A DNA stretch of 64,000 bases, from NCBI RefSeq assembly GCF_039871975.1, contig NZ_JBDPLL010000001.1; one strand, 5' to 3'. The stretch is from Trichormus_B sp936914905 (GTDB lineage Bacteria; Cyanobacteriota; Cyanobacteriia; Cyanobacteriales; Nostocaceae). The notes under the pieces are model-generated. The model had not been told where the DNA came from and made no database searches. It was given only the letters and a program-made list of their open reading frames with translations. The position numbers and the translations under genes are program-made. How positions within the stretch are numbered: position 1 is the stretch's first letter; the number at the start of each line of letters is the position of its first letter. This document shows, piece after piece, positions 19,509 through 28,699 of the stretch.

Positions 19509-20274
19509 GTCCACTTTCCTTAGCTGTTGCAGCCATTAAATTCTCAGCCATTTCAAAATTAGCCGTGACATTCTGCACATCATCTAACCCTTCTAAAGTA
19601 TCAATTAATTTAAGAAGAGATTTAGCCTGATCAGGATCTGTGACTTCCACCTGATTCCCAGGAGTCCAACGCAACTCTATATCTGTAACATTCAAACCTT
19701 TTATTTTCAATGTCTGACTGAGTTTTTCCAAATTTACCACCTCGGTAAAAACCTCAGCTATGTCCTCAGCAATCATTTCATAGGACTCAGCATCACCTTC
19801 CAGTGAAGCTTCTAAAAGCTGTTCTTCATTAACCCGACCCTCAACTATACACACCCCTTTTTGTGTAAACATCCAACTGACACAACCAGTTTCACCCAAA
19901 TTTCCGCCATTTTTGCTAAAAGAAAGCCGCAAATCTGCGGCTGTGCGATTACGATTATCTGTAAGGGCTTCAATTAAAATCGCCACACCACCAGGACCAT
20001 AACCTTCATAGCGAATTTCTTCTAAACTGGAGTTATCGCCCCCAAAAGTACCGGCACCCTTGGCAATCGCTCTTTCAATATTATCATTGGGAATTCCCGC
20101 AGCCTTCGCCTTATCAATTGCCGTCCGCAGTTGAAAATTTCCCGCCGGATCTGGTACACCATTTCTCGCAGCAACTATTATCGCCCGCGATAGCTGGGTA
20201 AAGACATTTCCCCTTTTTGCATCTACTACTGCCTTCTGACGCTTAATATTTGCCCATTTACTATGTCCTGCCAT
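19495..20274 (-). CDS. yebC: YebC/PmpR family regulator (TACO1 homologue)
   Basis: A 259-residue protein with the family signature at its start, MAGHSKWANIKRQKAVVDAK, followed by RGNVFTQLSRAIIVAARNG. Further family motifs are IPNDNIERAIAKG, RYEGYGPGGVAILIEALTDN and SFSKNGGNLGETGCVSWMF. YebC-type proteins bind DNA as regulators or act in translation, in some cases resolving ribosome stalls. The core is complete. The final codons (NKV and the TAA) come from the end of ISAzo13-like copy 3, so the original C-terminus has been replaced by a few IS-encoded residues. A repeat-rich region lies upstream. Confidence 0.92.
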   Translation of the reverse strand: MAGHSKWANIKRQKAVVDAKRGNVFTQLSRAIIVAARNGVPDPAGNFQLRTAIDKAKAAGIPNDNIERAIAKGAGTFGGDNSSLEEIRYEGYGPGGVAILIEALTDNRNRTAADLRLSFSKNGGNLGETGCVSWMFTQKGVCIVEGRVNEEQLLEASLEGDAESYEMIAEDIAEVFTEVVNLEKLSQTLKIKGLNVTDIELRWTPGNQVEVTDPDQAKSLLKLIDTLEGLDDVQNVTANFEMAENLMAATAKESGLNKV

Positions 20275-20320
20275 AAAGAAAGAAAAATATTAACACTCTA
20301 TTCAAACATAGAATATAACG

Positions 20321-20385
20321 TCATTGGTGATTGGTCATTGGTGATTAGTCATTGGTGATTGGTCATTGGTGATTGGTCATTGGTC
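20321..20385. repeat. Heptanucleotide tandem repeat (ATTGGTC/ATTGGTG)
   Basis: About nine 7-base units alternating TCATTGG and TGATTGG. This is the classic short tandemly repeated repetitive sequence of heterocystous cyanobacteria. It lies between yebC and the divergent dead solute-binding gene. Confidence 0.9.
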
Positions 20386-20488
20386 GGTATTAGGAAAATT
20401 ACTTCCCCATCTTTCCCATCTCCCTCATCTCCCCTATCTGCCCAGTCCTCATTCCCTGATATAAGATGATTGTGAAAGTTCTCAAGTT

Positions 20489-21859
20489 TTGATGATGAAA
20501 TTATTGCTTAAATTTGTCAATCATGTGCATCAACTTTTAATTCCCCACAATTTCCGATGCAAATCGAAGAAAGCACAATATTACCTTAGTAGTTTACTGC
20601 TAGTGCTGTTTGTAGGTATCTTGGCTTTGGGTGGTTGTCAAGCTATACATCCTCATAAAGTAACTCATATAACTCTGTGGCATAGTGTGAACCCACCACT
20701 GAATCGGGGTATTTTACAAAAACTGGTAGACAAATTTAATCAAACTCACTCAAATATCCAAGTATAATCACTGTATGTGGGTCAACAAGATCAACAAATA
20801 CCCAAGATTTTGACAGCAGTGGTAGGAAATACACCACCTGATTTATTGTCGTAAAATCCAACAATTGCACGAAAATTAGTTGAACTGGAGCCAATCATAG
20901 CTTTAGATGACAAGTTAGCTAAATCTCCAGTTCAACAAAATGATATTGATCCAACTTTGTATAAATCAATGGAATACAAAGGTAAAATTTTGTGACTCCC
21001 ATTTGCTACAAATAACGTTAATGTTTATTACCGCCCAAGTTTATTTAAAGCCGTAGGAATTACTCAGTTGCCGCAAAGGTGGGAAGAGTTACAACAAGTT
21101 GCTAAAAAATTAACTCCTGATACCAATGGAAATGGGCAGATAAATCAATATGGAATACTGCTACCTGCGGGAAAGGGAGAATTTAGAGTTTTTACGTGGT
21201 TACCGTTTATATGGAGTGGTGGCGGTAAATTAGTAAAGGGTGATTCTCAAAGTGCCCCAGATGTGGTTTTGGCAGATAATCAAGGAGCGATCACAGCTTT
21301 GCAACTTTGGCAAAATTTAATCAAAGATGGTTCTGCTATATTATCCGGTTTAGAAAGGGGTTATGAGATAGGAAGCCTGGTTAATCGCAAAGTAGCGATG
21401 CAGGTAACAGGCCAGTGGAGTTTGGGAGAATTGAAACAGAGTGGTGTAGGTTTTGATGTTTTTCCCATTCCTGTTGCTTAAGAACCTGCTACCGTCATAG
21501 GTGGAGAAAATCTGTTTTTATTCAAAACCAGTCCAGAACGAGAGAAAGCGGCCTTGAGATTTGCTGAGTATGCTTTGAGTGTAGCTTTCCAAACAGAATT
21601 AGCTTTGGGAACAGGTTATTTACCTGTAAATATCAAATCGCGTCAAAGTCCTAAATATCAAGAATTCCTGAAAGAACAACCACAAATCAAAGTATTTTTA
21701 CAACAGGCAAAATACGGGCGATCACGTTCCATCTTTCCTGGTTATACTCGCATTTCCGACACTTTAGGAAGGGCAATTGAAGCAGTATTTCTAGGTAAAA
21801 GTTCCCCAGATGAAGCCCTGAAAGCAGCCCAGCAACGCTTAGATTTAATCTTCAATTAA
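20489..21859 (+). pseudogene. Sugar ABC transporter substrate-binding lipoprotein, four in-frame stops
   Basis: One continuous frame spans the whole gene and is interrupted only by stops at 20765-20767, 20852-20854, 20993-20995 and 21479-21481; there is no frameshift. A lipoprotein signal ends in LALGGCQ. The mature part reads ITLWHSVNPPLNRGILQKLV, FATNNVNVYYRPSLFKAVGI, PDTNGNGQINQYGILLPAG, VAMQVTGQWSLGELKQ and FPGYTRISDTLGRAIEAVFL, all typical of family 1 (maltose/glycerol-3-phosphate type) binding proteins. It would have captured a sugar at the outer face of the inner membrane. The stops are consistent with Gln (CAA) or Trp (TGG) codons changed by single transitions. No permease genes lie alongside. 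Confidence 0.88.
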
Positions 21860-22076
21860 AAAGAAGTTACCAGTTGTCGGAAAAACTCTTTCCCAATCCC
21901 CAGTGATGCACTGAGCTTATTGAAGTGTCCACAGTCGCCAATCCTCTATATACTACAGTTTGGAGCAAAAACTACTAAGCTGGTAATATAGCACGTTTAA
22001 ACTTTACCGGACATCCTGGAGCGCGATACCAGTAGTTCCGACTTTCTCACTGGCTAACTTACGTTGTAACTACATT

Positions 22077-23534
22077 ATGTTTGATGTACTATCTGATCGT
22101 TTAGAATCTGCCTGGAAAAAACTGCGGGGACAAGATAGAATCTCTCAATCCAACATTCAAAATGCTTTGCGCGAGGTGCGTCGCGCCTTGTTGGAAGCAG
22201 ATGTTAACCTCCAAGTAGTCAAAGATTTTATTTCTGAAGTCGAAACCAAAGCTCAGGGAGCTGAGGTAATCACTGGCGTGCGCCCTGATCAACAGTTTAT
22301 CAAAATTGTTTACGATGAACTTGTGCAGGTAATGGGGGAAGAAAATATTCCCCTAGCAGAAGTTGAGGGTAAAACTACCATCGTGTTAATGGCAGGTTTA
22401 CAGGGTACTGGTAAAACCACTGCTACCGCCAAATTAGCCTTACATTTACGGAGATTAAATCGTAGTTGCTTGTTAGTCGCCACAGACGTATATCGTCCCG
22501 CAGCTATTGAGCAGCTTTTGACACTCGGTAAGCAAATTGACGTACCTGTGTTTGAATTAGGTAGCGACGCTGATCCTGTAGAAATTGCCCGTCAAGGTGT
22601 GGAACACGCTAGAGCAGAAGGCATTAATACAGTTATTGTTGATACGGCTGGACGCTTACAAATTGACCAGGATATGATGGCGGAATTATCCCGCATTAAG
22701 TCAACTATCGAACCTGACGAAACTTTGCTAGTAGTGGACTCAATGACGGGTCAAGAAGCCGCAAATCTGACTCGTACGTTTCACGACCAAATCGGTATTA
22801 CTGGGGCAATTCTCACTAAATTAGACGGTGATAGCCGGGGTGGTGCGGCGCTGTCAGTAAGACAAATTTCTGGTGCGCCGATTAAGTTTATCGGTGTGGG
22901 TGAAAAAGTCGAGGCGCTACAACCGTTTTATCCTGAACGGATGGCTTCGCGGATTTTGGGGATGGGTGACGTTCTCAGCTTAGTAGAGAAAGCCCAAGAA
23001 GAAATTAACTTGGCAGATGCTGAGCAAATGCAGGAGAAAATTCTGTCAGCAAAGTTTGATTTTACAGACTTTCTCAAACAGTTACGCCTCATGAAAAATA
23101 TGGGGTCTTTGGGTGGAATCATGAAGTTGATTCCCGGTATGGGCAAGCTTTCAGATGACCAGTTGAAACAGGGGGAAACCAAGCTAAAACGCTGTGAAGC
23201 CATGATTAATTCCATGACCAAGCAAGAACGCCGCGACCCGGATTTATTGGCGAGTTCTCCCAGTCGGCGGCGACGCATTGCTTCTGGTGCTGGCTATAGA
23301 GAGTCAGATGTCAGCAAGTTAGTGGGAGATTTCCAAAAAATGCGATCACTCATGCAACAAATGGGTCAAGGCAAATTCCCCGGTATGCCAGGAATGTTTG
23401 GTGTCAGCAGTATGGGCAACCCCCTAGCCGCAGGAAATCGACCTGCACCCGGTTGGCGCGGTTATCCCGGTGGCGTACCACCAACCAAAAAGAAAAAGAA
23501 AGAGAAAAAGAAAAAAGGCTTTGGCACTCTTTAA
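22077..23534 (+). CDS. ffh: Signal recognition particle protein Ffh
   Basis: Ffh is the GTPase of the bacterial SRP. With 4.5S RNA it binds signal sequences at the ribosome and hands nascent membrane proteins to FtsY. The 485-residue protein has the N domain, the G domain with MAGLQGTGKTTATAKLALHL (G1, near residue 106), DVYRPAAIEQL, DTAGRLQID (G3), LTKLDGDSRGGAALS (G4) and GVGEKVEALQPF. The Met-rich M domain runs from about residue 300 (MKNMGSLGGIMKLIPGMGK; RRDPDLLASSPSRRRRIASG). A lysine-rich tail ends it. It is intact and followed by a long inverted repeat. Confidence 0.97.
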   Translation: MFDVLSDRLESAWKKLRGQDRISQSNIQNALREVRRALLEADVNLQVVKDFISEVETKAQGAEVITGVRPDQQFIKIVYDELVQVMGEENIPLAEVEGKTTIVLMAGLQGTGKTTATAKLALHLRRLNRSCLLVATDVYRPAAIEQLLTLGKQIDVPVFELGSDADPVEIARQGVEHARAEGINTVIVDTAGRLQIDQDMMAELSRIKSTIEPDETLLVVDSMTGQEAANLTRTFHDQIGITGAILTKLDGDSRGGAALSVRQISGAPIKFIGVGEKVEALQPFYPERMASRILGMGDVLSLVEKAQEEINLADAEQMQEKILSAKFDFTDFLKQLRLMKNMGSLGGIMKLIPGMGKLSDDQLKQGETKLKRCEAMINSMTKQERRDPDLLASSPSRRRRIASGAGYRESDVSKLVGDFQKMRSLMQQMGQGKFPGMPGMFGVSSMGNPLAAGNRPAPGWRGYPGGVPPTKKKKKEKKKKGFGTL

Positions 23535-23546
23535 AAACAGGGAATA

Positions 23547-23639
23547 GGGAACAGGTGACAGGTGACACCGCGGAGATAAGGAAGGGACTGTAATTCTCTA
23601 TATTCTACCTTTCTTGCCTTCTACCTGTCACCTGTTCCC
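23547..23639. terminator. 17-bp perfect inverted repeat downstream of ffh
   Basis: GGGAACAGGTGACAGGT (23547-23563) is exactly complementary to ACCTGTCACCTGTTCCC (23623-23639), with a 59-base loop. It starts 12 bases after the ffh stop, so it could end or protect the transcript. There is no T tract, and the arms resemble mobile short repeats seen elsewhere (GTCACCTGT), so it may simply be a repeat pair. Confidence 0.5.
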
Positions 23640-23660
23640 TGTCACCTTCCCCCAATAATG

Positions 23661-23676
23661 CTTAGCAAGTGCTAAG
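23661..23676. promoter_or_regulatory. Palindrome upstream of rpsP
   Basis: CTTAGCA-AG-TGCTAAG is a perfect 7-base palindrome 110 bases before rpsP. It could be an operator or chance; I know of no regulator with this exact site. Confidence 0.25.
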
Positions 23677-23786
23677 ATTATCATTTCAGTATTGGAAGTT
23701 TTGAACAGAGGCCGTTTAGGCTAGTCACTTCTTCATCACAACAGTAACAAAATCACAACTTACAAACAGGACAACGAGTTTTCAAC

Positions 23787-24047
23787 ATGATCAAACTGCG
23801 CTTAAAGCGATTTGGTAAAAAGCGGGAGGCAAGTTACCGCATTATTGCTATTAACGATCTGTCTCGGCGTGATAGTCGTCCCCTAGAAGAACTAGGATTT
23901 TATAACCCCAGAACTGATGAAGTCCGATTGGATGTTCCCGGTATAGTTAAGCGACTACAACAAGGTGCTCAACCCACGGATACAGTTCGTCGCATTCTAG
24001 TAAAAGCTAACGTTTTTGAACAAGTCAGTGCAACAGCCGCATCGTAA
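23787..24047 (+). CDS. rpsP: 30S ribosomal protein S16
   Basis: An 86-residue protein starting MIKLRLKRFGKKREASYRII and continuing AINDLSRRDSRPLEELGFYN, PRTDEVRLDVPGIVKRLQQG and AQPTDTVRRILVKA. This is the complete S16 core, which binds 16S rRNA in the 5' and central domains and stabilises 30S assembly. Length matches cyanobacterial S16. It follows ffh and is separated by only 7 bases from khpA, so rpsP and khpA are probably co-transcribed. Confidence 0.97.
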   Translation: MIKLRLKRFGKKREASYRIIAINDLSRRDSRPLEELGFYNPRTDEVRLDVPGIVKRLQQGAQPTDTVRRILVKANVFEQVSATAAS

Positions 24048-24054
24048 TCTGGAG

Positions 24055-24441
24055 ATGAAATCATCAACAGCCAGTCCTAACTATATTGGCCTGGTAAAAT
24101 TTCTTGTGCAGCCGTTTTTAGAATCTCCAGAGTCTTTAAGCGTCGATTGTGAAATGTCTCACATCCTCAAACGGGCTTGGATTCGCATCGCTTTTGACCC
24201 GACAGACAAAGGAAAAGTTTTTGGTCGGGGGGGGCGCAATATTCAGGCGATTCGCACAGTGGTTGCAGCAGCAGCAGAATTGGCTGGGCAATCAGTATAC
24301 CTGGACATCTACGGCAGCAGTTCCCAAAGTCGGGATGGTATGTCTTTCGATGAAGAACAGGAAGAAAGAATACCCCCACCAAGATCAAGAGAAAGAACTG
24401 GAAACATCCCCAGACCTGTTGCGAAACCCCGTTTCCAATAG
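24055..24441 (+). CDS. khpA: KH-domain RNA-binding protein KhpA
   Basis: A 128-residue protein. The single KH domain covers about residues 8-82: YIGLVKFLVQPFLESPESL, WIRIAFDPTDKGKVFGRGGR (GxxG loop GRGG near residue 57) and NIQAIRTVVAAAAELAGQSV. A charged, disordered tail rich in Glu, Arg and Pro follows. KhpA-type proteins bind RNA and, in other bacteria, pair with KhpB; the rpsP-khpA order is widely conserved. I start at ATG 24055, just after rpsP, instead of the overlapping 24016 TTG. The next gene, phoH, is about 390 bases on. Confidence 0.85.
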   Translation: MKSSTASPNYIGLVKFLVQPFLESPESLSVDCEMSHILKRAWIRIAFDPTDKGKVFGRGGRNIQAIRTVVAAAAELAGQSVYLDIYGSSSQSRDGMSFDEEQEERIPPPRSRERTGNIPRPVAKPRFQ

Positions 24442-24831
24442 GTCTAAACTGGTAAATTTAAGCGACTTCCCCAGTAATCAGTTCTGGAAAAAATGTAGAC
24501 AGGTGGCAACAAGATTGTCAAATCTTTTCGGCATCTCTCGTTACTCTGACGGAGTTACCAATAAAGTATAGACATCTGTTGCCAGCCTATTCTCAGAATT
24601 AATTAAAATTTAGATGTTAGATTTTAGATTCGCAAAGACTGATTTAGTCAGCGTTTGTGCTTATTATTGGGTTGAAAGATTTTGGGATAGCTGAATTTTT
24701 TAGCATATTCCAGGTTAGAATATTGTGAACTCTTATAAAGATTAAAAAAATTCAAAAAATTATTTAGCCCGATTTTTTGGGAAAATATTATCTTCGTCAA
24801 GAATTGCTCCTCAACTTATAACTAAAAAACT

Positions 24832-25800
24832 ATGGCAGGTGCTTTAACAATTCAGCTGCCTAATATTCCCAGTGCGATTGCTCTAGGGGGATATGGGGAA
24901 GCAAATCTCAAATTTCTATCTCAACAAACAGGAGCCAGCTTAGTTTTACGTGGACAGGAACTCCTAATTGCTGGTACAGATAAGCAGGTTAATCTGGCAG
25001 CGCGATTAGTGCGATCTCTAGAAAACCTGTGGAGTAAAGGCAATAATATATCAACTGCGGATATTTTAACAGCCCGTCAAGCCATAGAGGGCGATCGTCA
25101 AGGAGAATTCCAAGACCTACAACGAGACATCCTCGCGAAAAGTCGTCGTAATCAAGAAATCCGCGCCAAAACCTTTCGTCAAAGACAATATATTGAAGCC
25201 ATTCGCAAACGCGACCTTACCTTTGCTATCGGTCCTGCTGGAACCGGTAAAACCTATCTTGCTGTAGTCGTTGCTGTCCAAGAACTTCTATCTAATCAAT
25301 TTGAACGATTAATCTTAACCCGTCCTGCGGTAGAAGCAGGAGAAAAATTGGGATTTTTGCCAGGAGACCTACAACAAAAAGTTAATCCCTATCTTCGTCC
25401 CCTTTATGATGCCATCAATGAATTCATCGACCCTGAAAAAGTCCCCAATTTAATCGAACGTGGAGTAATTGAAGTTGCACCACTCGCTTATATGCGTGGA
25501 CGGACATTAGATAATGCCTTTGTAATTGTTGATGAAGCTCAAAATACCACACCAGCACAGATGAAAATGGTTTTAACCCGTCTGGGTTTTGGTTCACGAA
25601 TGGTAATTACAGGTGACATCACACAAACAGATTTACCACTTCATCAACAATCAGGATTAACAGTAGCTTTACAAATTTTGAAGCACGTAGAAGACATTGC
25701 CTTTTGTGAATTTACCCAAAAAGATGTAGTTCGTCATCCTTTAGTACAGCGTATTGTCGCCGCTTACGAAGATCACGAAAGACAGTCAATTAGTCATTAG
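24832..25800 (+). CDS. phoH: PhoH family ATPase
   Basis: A 322-residue P-loop protein. An N-terminal KH-like segment (LGGYGEANLKFLSQQTGASL, VLRGQELLIAG) precedes the ATPase domain: RQRQYIEAIRKRDLTFAIGP, AGTGKTYLAV (Walker A near residue 135), LTRPAVEAGEKLGFLPGD, FVIVDEAQNTTPAQMKMVLT (Walker B DEAQN) and MVITGDITQTDLP. PhoH proteins are linked to RNA metabolism or ribosome maturation (YbeZ-type) in this arrangement near rpsP/khpA. Length and motifs are complete, and the gene appears intact. Confidence 0.93.
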   Translation: MAGALTIQLPNIPSAIALGGYGEANLKFLSQQTGASLVLRGQELLIAGTDKQVNLAARLVRSLENLWSKGNNISTADILTARQAIEGDRQGEFQDLQRDILAKSRRNQEIRAKTFRQRQYIEAIRKRDLTFAIGPAGTGKTYLAVVVAVQELLSNQFERLILTRPAVEAGEKLGFLPGDLQQKVNPYLRPLYDAINEFIDPEKVPNLIERGVIEVAPLAYMRGRTLDNAFVIVDEAQNTTPAQMKMVLTRLGFGSRMVITGDITQTDLPLHQQSGLTVALQILKHVEDIAFCEFTQKDVVRHPLVQRIVAAYEDHERQSISH

Positions 25801-25854
25801 TAAAAAACTAAGTTATGAGTCAATACTACTCAGTTAAAATGCTCAAACCTTGCA

Positions 25855-25975
25855 GATACCCCTTAATCCACGCTACTTGCTTTATGCCGGGAAACCCGTC
25901 CACCGCAGTGGCTACCCTTAATAAGGGGGAAATAAAGCCATTCTTAGCCTCCCTTTTCAAGGGGGGTTGAGGAGA
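25855..25975. repeat. Intergenic dispersed repeat (related copy at 26633-26695)
   Basis: The piece with CGCTACTTGCTT, GGGAAACCCGTCCACCGCAG and TGGCTACC resembles CGCCACTTGCTT, GGGGAACCTGCCCAACGCAC and TGGCTCT near 26650. A second half, CCCTTAATAAGGGGGAAATA followed by CCTCCCTTTTCAAGGGGGGT, forms C/G-rich arms that can fold. Such repeats are common intergenic elements in Nostocales. Confidence 0.6.
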
Positions 25976-26003
25976 TCAAACGTCAACCAAGCAGTATTGA
26001 GTT

Positions 26004-26411
26004 ATGAGTACAACATTGAGAGAATTTTTGGAAGCTTGTGAAAATTTAGGAACTTTACGTTTAATTGTCACTAGCAGCGCCGCAGTTTTAGAAGCACGTG
26101 GAAAAATAGAAAAGCTATTTTACGCAGAATTACTCAAAGGCAAATATGCCAATATGCACACCGAAGGATTTGAATTTCATTTGAATATGGACAAAATTAC
26201 TCAAGTAAAATTTGAAACAGGTGAAGCAAAAAGAGGTAATTTTACAACCTATGCAATCCGATTTGTAGATGAGCAACAAGAACCTGCTTTAAGTATATTT
26301 TTACAATGGGGTAAACCAGGAGAATATGAACCAGGGCAAGTAGAAGCATGGGAAAACTTACGAGAAAAATATGGTAAAATTTGGCAACCTTTACCAATTG
26401 AAACTTTGTAA
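26004..26411 (+). CDS. ChuX/HutX-like heme-utilisation family protein
   Basis: A 135-residue soluble protein starting MSTTLREFLEACENLGTLRL with NMDKITQVKFETGEAKRGNF, RFVDEQQEPALSIFLQWGKP and GEYEPGQVEAWENLREKYG. The order of a helix, then strands with a KFETGEA region and a late LSIFLQWG strand, resembles the ChuX/HutX heme-like substrate-binding fold found as small proteins in cyanobacteria. I recognise the cyanobacterial family but the biochemical role is not established. The gene appears intact. It has no partner genes close by. Confidence 0.55.
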   Translation: MSTTLREFLEACENLGTLRLIVTSSAAVLEARGKIEKLFYAELLKGKYANMHTEGFEFHLNMDKITQVKFETGEAKRGNFTTYAIRFVDEQQEPALSIFLQWGKPGEYEPGQVEAWENLREKYGKIWQPLPIETL

Positions 26412-26825
26412 TTTTCTCAATCAAAGATCCTCGAATTATGCAATGTTTCGGGGATATTAATTTAATATTTCTCTTATTTGCTATTTTGATGAAAATACTG
26501 TGATTTGTTTGCTTAATTCTTTCACTCCTCTTAGGAAATGGAGAAGGACACGCAGGTGAATTAGCAGAACGATAATGTTCCTCAATTAAGTTAAGAATCA
26601 GTTGAACTCCTTGTGTAATAAGAATATGAATCCCTTAGAAGCATACGCCACTTGCTTCAACTCGGGGAACCTGCCCAACGCACTGGCTCTGAAGTGTCCA
26701 ACGCAAAGTAGGGAATTCTGTTCGTTTATTCAGTTGATTTTTAACTGTTACTTTTTGCATCTTTAACGAGATTCTTAATTGGGGCTTGCTGAATCAACGA
26801 AAAACCTGGATGAACCTGGATAAAT
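26412..26825. other. Gene-poor stretch with eroded coding remnant
   Basis: No intact gene. On the minus strand near 26530-26620 a short frame reads ITQGVQLILNLIEEHYRSAN, which looks protein-like but is unassigned. It also contains the repeat copy at 26633-26695. Confidence 0.45.
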
Positions 26826-26997
26826 TAGACCTCTTGCAGAATTAATTATTATCTTATAATAGGGGGAGGTCTTTATTCTAGCCAAAAGTTAGAGTTATAC
26901 AGTTATGTTTGAATTAGCGAGCGTAAAAAACACCAAAAATACATAAAATCTAAAACTCTCTATAATACCACAGAAACAATTTTGCAAGAGGTCTATT
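26826..26997. mobile_element. MITE-like element, copy 1 (172 bp)
   Basis: The ends are TAGACCTCTTGCAGAATTA and TTTTGCAAGAGGTCTA, an imperfect inverted repeat of about 20 bases. There is no coding capacity. It is similar over about 130 bases to the inverted copy at 60293-60461. It sits directly upstream of an IS1182-like transposase remnant, so it may derive from or be moved by a related element. The best-conserved inner segment is CTCTAACTTTTGGCTA plus AGAGTTTTAGATTTTATGTA in the other strand's order. Confidence 0.8.
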
Positions 26998-27104
26998 AAG
27001 AGATTCGGGGTATGAGGTATAAAGAGATTCGGGGTATAAGAAGTGAAAAAGGTGCAAAGAAAAGAGTTAAAATAGGTACAACTCCTTGTATCAAGGTGTA
27101 TTAA

Positions 27105-28290
27105 GATATATCGAAAAGCGCAATAACAAGAAACACCGCCAGAAAACTTTGAACTACCCTTTGGTAGGAAACTAGCATCAGATAAACCCTGGATAATCAT
27201 GGCGTAGATGATACATTGGTCAGAATTTGAAGGAGAATATGCAGCCATATTTTCAGAGAAAATAGCCGCACCGGCCAAAATATTTAGGATGGCGTTGAGA
27301 GCATTAATAATCAAAGAGAAATTAGGAATAAGTGATAGAAAAATAATAGAATATATTAGGAATAATCCCTATCTGCAATAGATTATAGGAATGTCAGGCT
27401 ATAGTAAAGAGGCTCCATTTGATGCTTCTATGCTAATTCTATTTAGAGAAAAAATAGATATAATATTAGTCAATAAATTGAATCAATAAATTGTTAAACA
27501 GGGGTTAGAAATAAAAGAGGAGGAAGTAAAATAAAAAAAGTCAGAAATAGACGATTCAAAAGTGACCCGACCAATCGTGGGAAATTAATATTAGATGCCA
27601 GTTGTCCGCCAGCAGATATCAGTTATCCAACAGACTTAGGATTATTAATTCAAGCAAGAAAGCAAACAAAAAAACTACAGATGCATTATATAATTCCCTG
27701 CAAGTCAGAAACATAAACAAACCGAGAACCTACAGGAATATAGGGTAAAAATTATTTAGCAGTAGCCAAAAGAAGAAAAACAACCTTTAGAGAAAGAAGA
27801 AAAGCTATTAAAAAACGACTGCAATATATAAAAAGAAACTTAGCTCACATTCAGCAACTAATAGATTTGGGTGCGTCACTCATAAAACTGAGTAATAGGC
27901 AATATAAACCTCATGAGTTGGGATACTTTTAACGAATCAGGAGACTTAAAATCACAAGTTGAAGCATTCAACACCTACACGGGTTGTTATCCTGAATCAG
28001 TTCATGTTGATAAAATTTATCAAAATAGAGACAACGGTGCTTGGTATAAAGAAAGAGGTATTAGAATCAGTGGACTTCCTTTGGGAAGACCACCTAAAAA
28101 TGTCAGTAAAGAAAGAAGAAACAAGTTTTAAAGGATGAGAGAACTCGTAACTGTATTGAGGGTAAATTCGGACAAGCTAAACGAAGATTCACCCTTGGGA
28201 GAGTGATGGCTAAACGTTATCATACTTCTTTAACTGCAATTGCTATTTCTTTTTTAGTTATGAATCTTTCTACTCTTCTCTTAAGGCTTT
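27105..28290 (+). pseudogene. IS1182-like (IS5/IS1182 group) transposase pseudogene
   Basis: Readable pieces, in order: PPENFELPFGRKLASDKPW; IHWSEFEGEYAAIFSENIAA; PAKIFRMALRALIIKEKLGI; SGYSKEAPFDASMLILFREK; ILDASCPPADISYPTDLGLL; RRKTTFRERRKAIKKRLQYI; RGIRISGLPLGRPPKNVSKE; RNCIEGKFGQAKRRFTLGRV and MAKRYHTSLTAIAISFLVMN. This is the whole course of an IS1182-type DDE transposase, broken by at least six stops and two frameshifts. The DASCPPAD site is part of the catalytic core. A 20-base tandem duplication (AGAGATTCGGGGTATGAGGT type) lies just before it at about 27000-27040. Confidence 0.8.
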
Positions 28291-28695
28291 CTTGTGTCTT
28301 TGTATGGCGATTTTTCAAAACAACATCTTTTTTCACTTCTTTTATTAATGAAAATTATGTTTTGGATAATCTGCAGCCCAGAAGAACTTATCTTTTCCCC
28401 TGTCTGAGTATTTAGTCAATTCTTTTCTTGCCTTTTCATGACTTTTTTAGCAAACCCTAATTGTCTTTTTCCTAGATTATAAACCAAAAGACACAATACC
28501 ATTAACATCATCATTGTCTCTATTTAAGCTATTGGTGCTACTTATTACACTTATATTTCTACTACAAAATGAAGTGCGGACTGTAGGTTCAATATTCAAT
28601 TCAGCGAGAGTAAGCTATCACGCATCTAGTTTTTAACCCAAAGTCCCCTGTCACCTCCTAATCTGTGTCACCCTCAGTCCTACTACAATTAGAAT
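28291..28695. other. Gene-poor stretch after the IS1182 remnant
   Basis: Probably the 3' flank of the dead IS plus eroded sequence. No gene, RNA or strong hairpin recognised. Confidence 0.45.
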
Positions 28696-28699
28696 TGTT

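Noticed and set aside
23661..23676. CIRCE-like site before rpsP
   Set aside because: CTTAGCA-AG-TGCTAAG has a 2-base spacer, not the 9-base spacer of CIRCE, and precedes a ribosomal protein gene.
26895..27314. 139-residue open frame on the minus strand
   Set aside because: It is antisense to the MITE and to the N-terminus of the IS1182-like transposase; the composition (Cys/Phe/Ser-rich) is that of a shadow frame.
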